Source: an uncultured Verrucomicrobiaceae bacterium (GTDB taxonomy: Bacteria > Verrucomicrobiota > Verrucomicrobiia > Verrucomicrobiales > Verrucomicrobiaceae). From it: DNA of 63,885 nt. Both the position numbers and the translations under genes were made by a program. Under the pieces are notes generated by a model, which saw nothing but the letters and a program-made list of their open reading frames with translations, was not told the DNA's origin and made no database searches. This document shows positions 1 through 9,200 of this stretch, piece after piece; position 1 is the first letter of the stretch; every line of letters starts with the position of its first letter. The stretch is taken from the NCBI GenBank assembly GCA_937872615.1, contig CALMTT010000593.1, positions 1 to 63,885 on the forward strand, written 5' to 3'.

Positions 1-409
1 CGTACTCCATCGCGATGTACGGCGCGCCCTCGTGTTCACCCACATCGTAAACGGCGACGATATTCGGATGTTGGAGTCGGGCGGCGATTTGCGCTTCATG
101 ACGGACTCGTTCCTTGGCCTTTTCGCCAGCCATCTGGCCCAGCAGCATCAGTTTCAGGGCGACTTCCCGGTCCAGTTTGGCTTGGCGCGCCTTGTACACC
201 ACGCCCATTCCGCCACGGCCGATCTCCTCAAGAAGTTCGTAATCCCCGACGCGACGGGTCAGTCCGGGGAGTGGCGGGGGAAGGTCAGTCGTGGGCGCCG
301 GAGGCCGCTTGCCCACGACAGAACGCAGCAAGCATCGAGGGCAGAGGCCCTCGGGAGCGGCGGCGGACAATGGCCGGCCGCATTTCGGACACTTGCCGGT
401 TTGGCTCAT
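1..409 (-). CDS. Serine/threonine protein kinase with N-terminal zinc ribbon (N-terminal part only)
   Basis: Reverse-strand reading from the ATG at 409 gives 136 codons before the window edge. The start carries a small zinc ribbon (C7-P-K-C10 and C23-P-R-C26). A Hanks-type kinase domain then begins: DYELLEEIGRGGMGVVYKA is the glycine-rich loop, EVALKLM holds the ATP-anchoring lysine, and HPNIVAVYDVGEH matches subdomain IV. The catalytic loop and any transmembrane or sensor part lie outside the window. The gene starts 68 bp after the stop of the sigma factor on the same strand, so the two are probably co-transcribed. An ECF sigma next to a kinase is common in Verrucomicrobia and Planctomycetes. 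The family assignment is firm; the signal it senses is unknown. Confidence 0.93.
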   Translation of the reverse strand, partial: MSQTGKCPKCGRPLSAAAPEGLCPRCLLRSVVGKRPPAPTTDLPPPLPGLTRRVGDYELLEEIGRGGMGVVYKARQAKLDREVALKLMLLGQMAGEKAKERVRHEAQIAARLQHPNIVAVYDVGEHEGAPYIAMEY

Positions 410-477
410 GACGGATTCTGCTGCGACGGTTCTATCAGAGATTAAGAAACAATCGTGGAAACATTACACACGAGGGG

Positions 478-1263
478 CTACTCGCTTAAAAGGGCGAGCA
501 TGTAAGCGATCTCATCATCAACTTCCGCGGGCGTCGCCACGGTGTTCGAGACTTCTTCTTTGAGCGTGGCCCGAAACCGTTCGCGCAGGCGATGGGCTGC
601 GACGCGCACGGCGTTCTCCGTCATCCCCAGCTTGTGGGCTGCCTGCTTGTAGTCGCCGTCCGCATCTAACAGGAAGGGCTTGAGATGTTCGAATCTTTGC
701 GGCTTGCCTTCCGCCTCGAAGCCGGCTTTCAACCGTCTAAACACGCATCTCAAGACCTCCCCCATCCAGTTGCGATCGTACGCCTTCGTATGATCGGCAG
801 GATCCGCAGGCTCGCATTTGTAACGTGTCTCTGCATCCATCTCGTCAAAGGAGATCACACGTTGGCCTCCACCTCGTTTTTGAGCGCTGGCGCGCTTCCA
901 TTCATCTTTCAAAAAGTACTCCAAAGACCCCAAAAGGAAGGATCGAAACCGGCCCTTGCTTTGGTCGGCTTTGGCGAACGCGTCTTTTCTCAAAAGGCTC
1001 TCGAACAATCCTTGCGTTACATCCTGAGCATCTTCAGGGCTATGACCCTTGCGACGGGCATAGGCATACAGCGGATACCAATAGGTGCGGCAAAGATTTT
1101 CGAGAGCTTCGGCGGCTTGCGGAGAATTTGCCTGTCCGGCGGTCAAAACAACGCTCCAGTGCGTTGTTGTGAACCAGTGTGCTTGGCCGCCATCCTGCCT
1201 GCCAGCGTACGCTCGACCCCTGTTTGCAGATTCGCTTTCGGGTTCGATGAAATCGTCGCTCAT
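478..1263 (-). CDS. ECF-type RNA polymerase sigma factor
   Basis: About 261 residues from the ATG at 1263. An in-frame GTG at 1320 would add 19 residues; neither start has a clear ribosome binding site. The opening TTHWSVVL, the region-2 stretch LCRTYWYPLYAYARRKGHS with EDAQDVTQ, and a C-terminal region-4 helix-turn-helix (YKQAAHKLGMTENAVRVAAHRLRERFR) are typical of the long ECF sigma factors of Verrucomicrobia. It probably directs RNA polymerase to a dedicated promoter set under control of the adjacent kinase. It is divergent from the 1627 gene, whose upstream region holds an element repeated at 31426, a possible target (inference). No anti-sigma gene is seen beside it. Confidence 0.93.
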   Translation of the reverse strand: MSDDFIEPESESANRGRAYAGRQDGGQAHWFTTTHWSVVLTAGQANSPQAAEALENLCRTYWYPLYAYARRKGHSPEDAQDVTQGLFESLLRKDAFAKADQSKGRFRSFLLGSLEYFLKDEWKRASAQKRGGGQRVISFDEMDAETRYKCEPADPADHTKAYDRNWMGEVLRCVFRRLKAGFEAEGKPQRFEHLKPFLLDADGDYKQAAHKLGMTENAVRVAAHRLRERFRATLKEEVSNTVATPAEVDDEIAYMLALLSE

Positions 1264-1626
1264 GATTTGCCAATTGAAGCCTTTCCAATTCGAGATGTCC
1301 AGTCGGCTGGCCGTGTTCACAGCCCGGAAACATCGTCATTTCAGAGGCGCAGCGCATCATCTGCGAAGACGCGCCGGTTTGCACGCTTGCTGAACTCTCC
1401 CAGTTTTGGCTCAATTTCGTCGAAAAACCCGACAACGGCGCATCGGCTGGATCGGCTCACGGAGCCGCGCTCCGGGTCAGCGCGGAATCGCTGCCGAGAT
1501 CGTCATGCCGCGGCTACGTAATGTCCTGGCAGATTCTTCTTAGTATCAGGTGAAGACCGGAATTGCAGCAAGACGCACAAGCAGAAACGACGATGTAATC
1601 GAGCACGACGGATTTAAGGAAACCAC
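1264..1626. other. Divergent intergenic region between sigma factor and HEAT/zinc-ribbon gene
   Basis: About 360 bp lie between two divergent genes. The right part holds the conserved element annotated separately at 1518-1568. Around 1450-1500 there is a GC-rich stretch with short self-complementary segments (cggagccgcgctccg). A plus-strand frame is open from about 1278 to 1553 but has no acceptable start. No gene is called here. Confidence 0.5.
1518..1568 (+). promoter_or_regulatory. Conserved upstream element, copy 1 (promoter candidate)
   Basis: This stretch aligns without gaps to 31426-31476. The core is ATTCTTC-N-TAGTATC-NN-GTGAAG-N-CC and ends in GCAG. By eye 32 of the last 41 positions are identical, and most differences are C/T or A/G changes. 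Both copies lie upstream of plus-strand zinc-ribbon genes, about 58 bp (here) and 135 bp (copy 2) from the start codon. The flanks are not obviously similar. A shared ECF-sigma promoter is the simplest reading, but this is inference. Confidence 0.5.
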
Positions 1627-2571
1627 ATGACAGCGACAAATGATTCAGTTAAGCGCCTCAGCGGATCGGACTTTGAAACCCGTATCGGCGCGATGAGCGA
1701 GTTGCGAGATCGCAAAGATGCGAGTGCTGTTCCCGTTTTGGTGCAGCTTCTGCTAAAAGACCGAGACCACCGCATTCGGGAGGAGGTTGCATATTCGCTT
1801 GAGAGTATTGGCGACGCCCGTGCGGTTGAACCTCTCATTGTCGCGTTGATGGACCTCAACGCGGATGTCCGACTGAAGGCGGCACGCGCACTTGGAACTT
1901 TCAAGGACGCGCGCGCCGTTGAGCCTCTCTGCACCTCTCTGCGAGATCCCGATCAGATCGTTCGTGTCTTCGCCGCCTACGCGCTCGGAAAGATCGGCGA
2001 CCGGAAGGCGATTGAGCCACTTCGAGCCGCCCTCCAGAATAGCAGCCACCCAGAGGCGCGGCAGGCAATCGAGAGCGTACTCAAGGACTTCAGCAAAGCC
2101 CGGCCTGCAACTGACATCACGTTTTCCTGCCCCTCCTGCGCGCAGCACATCGCCTGCGACGAAAGCTATCGAGGACACCAAGTTCAGTGCCCGACCTGCC
2201 AGACAGATATTACCGTTCCGGGTGGTTCTCCGGTCGTCCCGCCGCCGCTGCCACCGGTTCATTCGTCGCCCGCACCACCTCCAATGGCGAGGCCGGCACC
2301 GCCTCCTATGGCAAGGCCAGCGCGGGCAAACGCCTGGACGCAGACAAAGATTTCGATGGGCGCTGCTGCACTTGTGCTCAGTTTGATCGGGAGAATTGTC
2401 TTTCCGCTGCTGGGGCAGGCATTCGGAGGTTTTTTCATGTTGCTCGCATTCGTTTGCACTTTTGGCGGCTTCATCCTGGCCATTGTGTCCCTCTTCAAGA
2501 AGGACGGCTGGGTGTGGGGAATTATCGCCATCGTTGCGAGCATTTTCATCTCACTTTTCGCGAAATTTTAG
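1627..2571 (+). CDS. HEAT-repeat / zinc-ribbon / membrane protein
   Basis: 314 residues. Residues 1-150 are HEAT or PBS-lyase-like repeats (RIREEVAYSLESIGDARAVE; VRLKAARALGTFKDARAVEP; VRVFAAYALGKIGDRKAIEP), a protein-binding solenoid. Residues 163-196 are the zinc ribbon seen across this cluster (C168-PS-C171, C188-PT-C191), followed by a proline-rich linker with two PPPMARPA copies. Three hydrophobic segments form the C-terminus, so it is probably an inner-membrane protein with a cytosolic N-terminus. Unlike its relatives, the ribbon is internal: the HEAT block sits before a DITFSC sequence that in the next gene directly follows the initiator. It is the first plus-strand gene after the sigma factor. 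Specific function unknown. Confidence 0.85.
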   Translation: MTATNDSVKRLSGSDFETRIGAMSELRDRKDASAVPVLVQLLLKDRDHRIREEVAYSLESIGDARAVEPLIVALMDLNADVRLKAARALGTFKDARAVEPLCTSLRDPDQIVRVFAAYALGKIGDRKAIEPLRAALQNSSHPEARQAIESVLKDFSKARPATDITFSCPSCAQHIACDESYRGHQVQCPTCQTDITVPGGSPVVPPPLPPVHSSPAPPPMARPAPPPMARPARANAWTQTKISMGAAALVLSLIGRIVFPLLGQAFGGFFMLLAFVCTFGGFILAIVSLFKKDGWVWGIIAIVASIFISLFAKF

Positions 2572-2588
2572 ATGGTCACAGAAATACC

Positions 2589-2624
2589 TTGAAACGCATT
2601 TGGTGAATCAACCTGGAAATCCGT
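2589..2624 (+). promoter_or_regulatory. Shared 36-nt leader of zinc-ribbon genes, copy at 2589
   Basis: TTGAAACGC begins exactly 36 nt before the ATG at 2625. The same spacing is found before 9482, 21442, 24648 and 28409. The 3' half (ctggaaatccgt) contains a GGAAA Shine-Dalgarno-like stretch 8-12 nt before the ATG. Confidence 0.6.
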
Positions 2625-3524
2625 ATGAACGACATCACATTCTCCTGCCCGGTTTGTGCGCAACGCATAGCCTGCGACGAAAGCGGTCGCGGCGAATGCA
2701 TCAATTGTCCAACGTGCGACTCTGCGATCACCATCCCGGCGAACGGCACGCCGCCTCCTCTCCCGCTGGTGCCAGCCGCGGTTGCGCAAACCGCTTCCGG
2801 GGATCAAGGGACGGACATCGAGTTGGAATCGCAGAAACAGTCCAAAGATTGGCTGCTCACGATTTACCCACGCGGCGGAGAAGGCCACATCTACGATAAG
2901 GACCAGTTCGTGACCGCACTGCGAGCCGGCATCCTCAATGGGCGGTTTGTCAACGCCACCAAGGTCGAGGTCCATTCCAAAGCGGATGATGGCAAGTGGA
3001 GCACCTCGGCTTCGACGCTCGGAGAGTTCGCCAAGGGACACTTTCAGTTGCGAGTGCTGTACGAGCCGGTTTGGAGCCACGCGCTCGCCGGCCTGAAATG
3101 GGGCGCTGTTGTGGGAATTGGCTTGAAGCTGTTGGACACCTTTTTGTTGTTCGCTTCGGCGAATCCAACGGTGGGCTTGATGTTTCTCGCTGTCGCTGGA
3201 GTGTGTGCCATTCCAAGAATCGGTTTTGCAGCGGTGTTTGGCGTGTCCCTCCTGATGTCCAAGTTCACCGACGTGAATCTTTTCATACCCGTACTGTCGG
3301 CGACACTTGTGGGCGCGGTGCTTGGTTGCCTTCCTGGGATGGCCATCGGAGGGATTATCGGAGTGAGCCGAAAACACGGCTTGGCGCAAGCCGGGGATGC
3401 CGAGCCTGAGCCCGCCGGGTTGGCTTTGAAGACCGTCGCATTTCCTTTTGCCGGTGCAGGCGCGATTTGGGGTTTGTACTTGTTTGTCATTAACCCTTGG
3501 CTCGCGAACGCCGTGGCGAAATAG
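2625..3524 (+). CDS. Zinc-ribbon membrane protein
   Basis: 299 residues. The start codon is fixed by the conserved leader and the MNDITFSC start. A zinc ribbon (C8/C11, C28/C31) is followed by a proline linker. A soluble segment of about 70 residues (WLLTIYPRGGEGHIYDKDQF to TLGEFAKGHFQLR) could be a small interaction domain that I do not recognise. Four or five hydrophobic glycine-rich helices with GxxxG patterns then run to the C-terminus. It follows the HEAT-ribbon gene by 53 bp and is probably co-transcribed with it. The cytosolic ribbon presumably mediates a protein or nucleic-acid contact while the C-terminal half is in the membrane. Function unknown. Confidence 0.8.
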   Translation: MNDITFSCPVCAQRIACDESGRGECINCPTCDSAITIPANGTPPPLPLVPAAVAQTASGDQGTDIELESQKQSKDWLLTIYPRGGEGHIYDKDQFVTALRAGILNGRFVNATKVEVHSKADDGKWSTSASTLGEFAKGHFQLRVLYEPVWSHALAGLKWGAVVGIGLKLLDTFLLFASANPTVGLMFLAVAGVCAIPRIGFAAVFGVSLLMSKFTDVNLFIPVLSATLVGAVLGCLPGMAIGGIIGVSRKHGLAQAGDAEPEPAGLALKTVAFPFAGAGAIWGLYLFVINPWLANAVAK

Positions 3525-3577
3525 CATGAACGCCTTCTTCCTCAGTCTTTCAGGTGGCGCTCGGGGCCAAGGCAGTT

Positions 3578-3595
3578 GTGAAAGAATTATTTCAC
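3578..3595. promoter_or_regulatory. Perfect palindrome upstream of BlaI-type repressor (operator candidate)
   Basis: GTGAAA-GAATTA-TTTCAC has perfect 6-bp arms around a 6-bp AT-rich centre, 48 bp before the repressor ATG. A second, weaker dyad follows directly (CTTCTACA at 3595-3602 against TGAAGAAG at 3612-3619, 7 of 8 paired). BlaI/MecI repressors bind short palindromes in front of their own operon, so autoregulation is likely. Confidence 0.6.
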
Positions 3596-3642
3596 TTCTA
3601 CACTTGACGAATGAAGAAGCATTTGATTTCAATGGTTCAATC

Positions 3643-4053
3643 ATGAGCAAGCAGCGCAAATCTCCCCCGCTGTCGAAGACCGATCTCGCCATTCTTTCTG
3701 TGCTGTGGCGCAAGGGCAAAGCGACCGGCAGAGAGATTTTTGATGACCTGATCGCGAACGAAGACGTGTCGAAGGATGTGGCTTACACGACGGTCAAAAC
3801 ATACGTGGATCGCCTGATTCAAAAAGGCTACGCCAAAGCGAAAGTCACTGGTCCGCCGAATGTTTACGTTTACGCGGCGACCGTGACTCGCGAGGAGATT
3901 ATGGAGCGCCACGAGGTATTGGAGCATGTGATTGACTCACTGCACCTGACGCCATCTGCGATTGTGCGGTGGTTCGACGCGCGGCAGAAGCTCACCCCGG
4001 AGGAATTGGTTGAGTTGAAGAAGATCATCGAGGAATCCAATCACTCATCGTGA
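3643..4053 (+). CDS. BlaI/MecI/CopY-family transcriptional repressor
   Basis: 136 residues from the ATG at 3643. The frame is open further upstream, but that part overlaps the previous gene and lacks family similarity. The winged helix fits the family: LSKTDLAILSVLWRKGKATG, then DVAYTTVKTYVDRLIQKGYA (recognition helix) and an AKVTGPPNVYVYAATVTREE wing. The C-terminal dimerisation helix is EVLEHVIDSLHLTPSAIVRW. The M56 peptidase gene starts 8 bp after its stop. In the known BlaI-BlaR1 arrangement the peptidase inactivates the repressor on a signal. The palindrome at 3578 is a likely operator. Confidence 0.93.
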   Translation: MSKQRKSPPLSKTDLAILSVLWRKGKATGREIFDDLIANEDVSKDVAYTTVKTYVDRLIQKGYAKAKVTGPPNVYVYAATVTREEIMERHEVLEHVIDSLHLTPSAIVRWFDARQKLTPEELVELKKIIEESNHSS

Positions 4054-4061
4054 AATAGCGT

Positions 4062-6266
4062 ATGAACACACAGAATCTCCAGCACGCCTGGGCGGGCCTT
4101 CAAGGAGTTGTTCACCACGTCCTCACTTCAGTTGTTCAGGTCAATTGGCAGGCGCTTTGGCTCTCGTTCGCGGTGGTCGCTCTCGTCGCCCTGTTGCAGC
4201 TCTGCCGGGTTTTGCCGAAGACCGTATATTCTCGCTGGCGTTTGTGCCTCTTGCTCACCGCTACGCTCACGCCTGTCCTGCTCTGCTTGTGGACCTGGTT
4301 GTCGGGCTATCTGAAGCCTGCGCACTACGAAGCGCCGTACCTCTGGCAAGCCGTTTATCCACATCTTCGCTCGCTCAATCCGGCACCGCAGGGTCTGTCG
4401 CTTTCCGACATTGTTGAGTGGTCGGTGATCGGGGCTTACGGCGCATGGCTCTTCTTTTATCCGGCCTTCGTGTTTCTCAAATCGGCTCCGATGCGCCGCC
4501 TACTCAAGCAGCACGTCGAAAACGATCCGTTCTGGCTGAACACGGCTGAATGGCATTGGCAGAGGGAGACCTGGGACGATCTGTTGGAACGCTTTTGGTT
4601 TTGGCGCTCAATTCGGATTATTGAGATTCCGGAATCGGCTCCCATGACGGCCGGCTTTTTCCGCCCGGTTGTAGTCATGCCGGATGGAATTGCCGAAAGA
4701 ACTATCGGCCTCCAGCAACCGGCACCGTTTCGTGCGGTGCTTGCGCACGAACTGGCCCACGTCCGTTATCATAGCCTTTGGCTCTTAATTCATCGCCTGG
4801 CTGTTTGGGTCTTCCCGCTCCCGCAATTGCCGGTGTGGGTGTTCAACTGCCTCCGCAAACGCTTTCAGCGTTTGCAGATGGATACCGCTCAAGCCAGCAG
4901 CTTTATCGGATCACAGGCAGCCGCACAAATGGAAGTCACCCGGAGCCTTCCCATGTTTGCGAGGCTGTCCCGCACTTTGGAACGAGTCGTTCATTCCATT
5001 CCCGACCCGGCGGCGTTGGTGGATGTTGAATTCGAGTTGCACGCGGATTTCGTCGCCGTGCGTCGGGGCGGTGCTGACCCCTTCGTCTTGAAAAAGACCC
5101 TTCTCGAATCGTTGCTCTTCGCCGCCCAGGCTGAGGAGTGGGCGCGCGCCGTAAGGCGGATTGAAGCGCACGGCGACTTTGAGCGGGTTCTCGACAAGAT
5201 TAGGAAGTCGAACGGTCTGTTCGGCGCGCAGCACGGACGATTTACAGAATTCCCTCAAGACAGCGGCGTCTCCCTGTGGGCAAAACTTTGGAAGACGGCA
5301 GCGAGTCTCGCGGTGGTCCACCCCCTCGCTATAGCGGTGATTCCCGCGCTGGTGTTTCTCGCCCGGGCCGGTTCAGATTTGACGAGTGCTCCAGCACCTG
5401 GCTTTGCCTCGTCTGCTGCTCGACCTTCCGTTGTTGCGTCGGCTTCGCCCAGGAACAACTCCGATTCTGTGGTTGCGCCTCCATCTCGGTCTCCGATGGC
5501 GACCCGCGTTGAGTCTTCACGCCGAGAGCGCCGGGTCGCAAGCAATCCGGTGCCAAGAGACGTGAGCGTCCCGGCTCGCGCAACCACGGGAGCGCCGTCA
5601 ATTCCTGATCTTCCACGCACTGCGGTGACTCCGACTCCGACGCAGCCTGCGAGCACATCGGCGCAAGATGCGTTTCAACGTGTTGCTGCTGTGAATGAGC
5701 AGCAACGAATGCTTCAAGCGAATCTTTCTCTCCAGCAACGCGCCGATGCTTCCCTCCAGCGGCAACAGGCAGATTTCAATCGCAACCAGCAATTGCTGAG
5801 CTCCATGAATCGAAACCAAAGCCAGGTACAGACCGCAGAACGGACGCGGCAGACTGACGCGAACTTCACGAAAGCAAATCAGCAAATGCAACAGACCTCG
5901 GCGCGGCTTGACCAAATCCAAAGCATTCAGAATTCGCAACTGCGGCAGCAGAGCATGATGCAGAATGTTGACCGCGCGAGCCGAATCAACGAGCAGGTTA
6001 CGCGTCAACAAACTTTCCTGAACAACTCCCGCACACCGACGACTCCCTACGTCCCACCGACCGTCGTGCAGCCGAAGTCGTACTCACTGCCTGCAAGCTA
6101 CACATACACGTCGCCGACCACGGTAGCGCAGCCTCGGATTTACACCCCTCCAATGAACACCTACACGCCTCCTCGTGTTTACAATCCACCGGCGACTTTC
6201 ACACCGCCCCGCAGTTATTCACCCCCACCAACTCCTTACATTCCGCCGCCGCCTCGAATTCGTTGA
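4062..6266 (+). CDS. M56 (BlaR1/MecR1-like) membrane metallopeptidase with Gln-rich and Pro-rich tail
   Basis: 734 residues. Three N-terminal hydrophobic segments (about 30-50, 62-82, 122-142) precede the zinc peptidase motif H229-ELA-H233 in AVLAHELAHVRYHS; a downstream FELHADFVAVRRGG is a plausible site for the third ligand. A further hydrophobic segment follows near residue 420. In BlaR1 the C-terminus is a penicillin-binding sensor. Here it is replaced by a Ser/Thr/Pro linker, a Gln-rich coiled coil (about 545-660) and a tail of YTPP-like units ending in PPPPRIR. It may sense cell-envelope state rather than beta-lactams (inference). Its partner repressor lies 8 bp upstream, and a secreted protein gene begins 22 bp after its stop. 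Confidence 0.9.
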   Translation: MNTQNLQHAWAGLQGVVHHVLTSVVQVNWQALWLSFAVVALVALLQLCRVLPKTVYSRWRLCLLLTATLTPVLLCLWTWLSGYLKPAHYEAPYLWQAVYPHLRSLNPAPQGLSLSDIVEWSVIGAYGAWLFFYPAFVFLKSAPMRRLLKQHVENDPFWLNTAEWHWQRETWDDLLERFWFWRSIRIIEIPESAPMTAGFFRPVVVMPDGIAERTIGLQQPAPFRAVLAHELAHVRYHSLWLLIHRLAVWVFPLPQLPVWVFNCLRKRFQRLQMDTAQASSFIGSQAAAQMEVTRSLPMFARLSRTLERVVHSIPDPAALVDVEFELHADFVAVRRGGADPFVLKKTLLESLLFAAQAEEWARAVRRIEAHGDFERVLDKIRKSNGLFGAQHGRFTEFPQDSGVSLWAKLWKTAASLAVVHPLAIAVIPALVFLARAGSDLTSAPAPGFASSAARPSVVASASPRNNSDSVVAPPSRSPMATRVESSRRERRVASNPVPRDVSVPARATTGAPSIPDLPRTAVTPTPTQPASTSAQDAFQRVAAVNEQQRMLQANLSLQQRADASLQRQQADFNRNQQLLSSMNRNQSQVQTAERTRQTDANFTKANQQMQQTSARLDQIQSIQNSQLRQQSMMQNVDRASRINEQVTRQQTFLNNSRTPTTPYVPPTVVQPKSYSLPASYTYTSPTTVAQPRIYTPPMNTYTPPRVYNPPATFTPPRSYSPPPTPYIPPPPRIR

Positions 6267-6288
6267 GAAATGATTAACCAACTACACT

Positions 6289-9200
6289 ATGAAGACTCCC
6301 CAGTTCGAAAACGTAACTGTCACGAACATACTGTCGTGGATGGCATTTGCTCTCTTCGTGATCTCTTCCGTGGGGCCTGTTTCCGCACAGACACCCGCAG
6401 GAAGCGTGGACGTAACCTTTAACACCGGTGGGGGCTTCGTAGGGCGTGCACAGTTCATCGTCGGCTGTTTGTTTGTACAGCGGGATGGCAAGATTGTCAT
6501 AGGAGGCGAATTTACGTCATTTGATGGTGTTGCCCGCAACGGCATCGTTCGCCTGAATAGCGACGGAAGCTTGGACCAGACGTTTGATCCCGGAACCGGC
6601 GTGGAAGGGCTTGGAATCTATTCAAGCGTCGACGCCGTCGCGCAAGACGCCACTGGCAATCTGATGATCGGCGGCAACTGGGCGACATATAACGGTATCT
6701 TTCACCCGTGCCTCGCCCGGATAACCACCAATGGAATTCTCGACACGACCTTCACTGGATTCATCAACGAAACGTGGATCACAATTGGGAACATTGTAAT
6801 CCAACCATCCGGGAAGATCATAGTCACCGGCCAGTTCTCGCACGTGAATAGCGACACCAGCACCGGGTATCAGGACTTTGTGCGCTTTCTTCCAGATGGA
6901 AGGGTGGACACGAATTTTGTGGCTTCCCGCTGGGACAATAGCGGAGATGACTTGGGAGTGATTCAAGACGTGCAGGGCACAGTTTACCTGACACGCCGAT
7001 TTGGATCGCATTCCTTTGGGCTGCCTTACGACAGCCAGCGGCTTGGCATCGCGAGGCTGAACGATGATGACACGATTGGTCAATGGACCATGTTCCCGGT
7101 ATGGGTTACCGGTATTGGCGCTTTTCAGCCGGACGGGAAGATCATTACGATTCGCAGCTCCTACAGCGGCATAATTGGAGGACTGGACCGGTTTAACCCG
7201 GATGGAACTCTTGATCCATCGTTTGTGCCTGTGCAAACGACATCTGGAAACTCCCAGATCACCTCAGTGGCGCTTCAATCGAATGGAAAAATTCTCCTTA
7301 CTGGCTCTTTTTCGCAAATCAACGGACTCCCAAGCACGGGACTCGCGCGGCTGCTGTCGAACGGCTGTACCGACACCCAATTCAGGGTGGACATCGATGA
7401 CACACCCGGAGGCTTCTCTCCGATTTATCATGTGCGCGCCTTGTCCAATGACCAGATCCTATTCGGCGGGGATTTTGATGCCATTAACTCGCAGCCGTAC
7501 CCAGACCTGGTGCGGTTGAACAACGGTGATTCGGTGGATGAGATCCCGGAAATCATCGCCCAACCGGTTTCCACGACGGCGGCAGTCGGTGGGACAGTGA
7601 GCTTTGTCGTCCAGGCAGTCGGATCGGGCTGCCTCGATTACCAATGGCAAAAGGACGGAATTGATCTTCCCTTGGCCACCGGCGCCCGATTGGAGTTTCC
7701 GGTCAAGCCGGGTGATTCCGCCACATATCGTGTCCGCGTCAGCAACACACTCGGCTCGATTATGAGTACGGGTGCTGTTCTCACGGTGACTTTGAGCCCC
7801 GTAGGCATCGGTTCGATTGACCCGTTCTTTGCTTCAGGCCGGACTTACCAGAGCAATCCGATCATGGGTCTTCTTCGCGACGAAGCAAGTGGCGACCTGA
7901 TAATATTCGGTGAGTTCAACGCAGTAGGCGGGCGTCCTCGCAAGAATCTAGCCCGGCTGCGTCCAGACGGCTCGTTGGATAGCTCGCTGTTATCCTTTTT
8001 CTGCGACGACACAATCTGGTCCGGCTCATTGTATTCCACGAATCGCATTCTCATCGGGGGCGATTTCGAAAACGTCAATGGCGTCCAAACAGGGCAATTG
8101 TCCATGTTGGATTTCAGCGGCTCTCTGGACACCAACTTCAATGTTAATATCTTCGGCCAGGTTCACGCGATTCAACCTCTAAAGGATGGTCGCATTGCTG
8201 TTGGCGGCTTCATTCAAACTGTGAACGGCACCGCGCGCAGTCACCTTATCCTTCTCAACCGCAACGGATCTCCTGTTTCCTCATTTCGGCCCGGGTTCAA
8301 CTCCGGTGTTCTTGGAATCGCCGTCCAGCCGGACGGAAAGTTTGTCGTGGGGGGAGCATTTACCACTGTCAATGGTGCCAGCCTTCCTCATCTGGCTCGC
8401 GTGAACGCAGATGGAAGCCTTGATTATAGCTTCAACATCGGCAGCGGCGCCAATTCTGATGTGGAAACCATTCTCGTACAGGACGACGGCAAAATGGTCA
8501 TTGGGGGGCGATTTACGACCTTCAACGGCGCATCGGCGCCCGGTCTCCTGCGGCTTCATCCGAACGGCGCGGTGGACCCAACGTTCGTTCCCGCAATTAG
8601 TGGCGGATTCATTAATGTAAAGCAGGACGCCCGCGGCAGATATCTGGTTGCGTTCTATTCCGGCCGCGCCGCCAATTTGTTGCGTCTGTACACCGACGGG
8701 ACGGTGGACCGGGCGTTCGGCACGAACACCTTCGGGTTCGATACCTCCACTGCTGAAATCGTAATCACCGAAACCGGCAACGTCATCGTGGGAGGTGGAG
8801 AGAGAGTTACCCAATTCATTGGCGAAGGTTACATAGTCAATGCCCGTCGAGGAGCATCGTCATTTGCAGTCGATGCGTTGACCTTTACAGACATGGACGC
8901 GGTCTTGCAGGCGACTGAATTTGCGCCGCCAGGACAATGGACTGAGGTCACCAGGGTCTCTGGCGATGGAACGGTGAAAACCCTCACCGATTCAACTCCC
9001 CCCAGTCCCCTGCGTTTCTACAGGCTCCTTTTCGAGCCCTCCGGTCCGGTCACAATATCAATTGATGATTATTCGAACACAGAAGGCCAGAGTGGGACGA
9101 CAATCTTTCCGTTTGTCGTTCGACTGAATCGCCCCACTACACAAACCGTGAGGGCCAGAATCACATTAACGGATGGCTCTGCAAAAACCACCTTTGGTTT

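Noticed and set aside
1278..1553. Open plus-strand frame with protein-like composition (ISEAQRIICEDAPVCTLAEL) between sigma and HEAT genes
   Set aside because: It has no ATG, GTG or TTG start in a sensible place, ends inside the conserved element, and does not resemble a known family; at most a gene remnant.
4062..6266. Beta-lactam resistance operon
   Set aside because: No beta-lactamase gene and no penicillin-binding sensor domain on the peptidase; only the regulator and peptidase families are shared.
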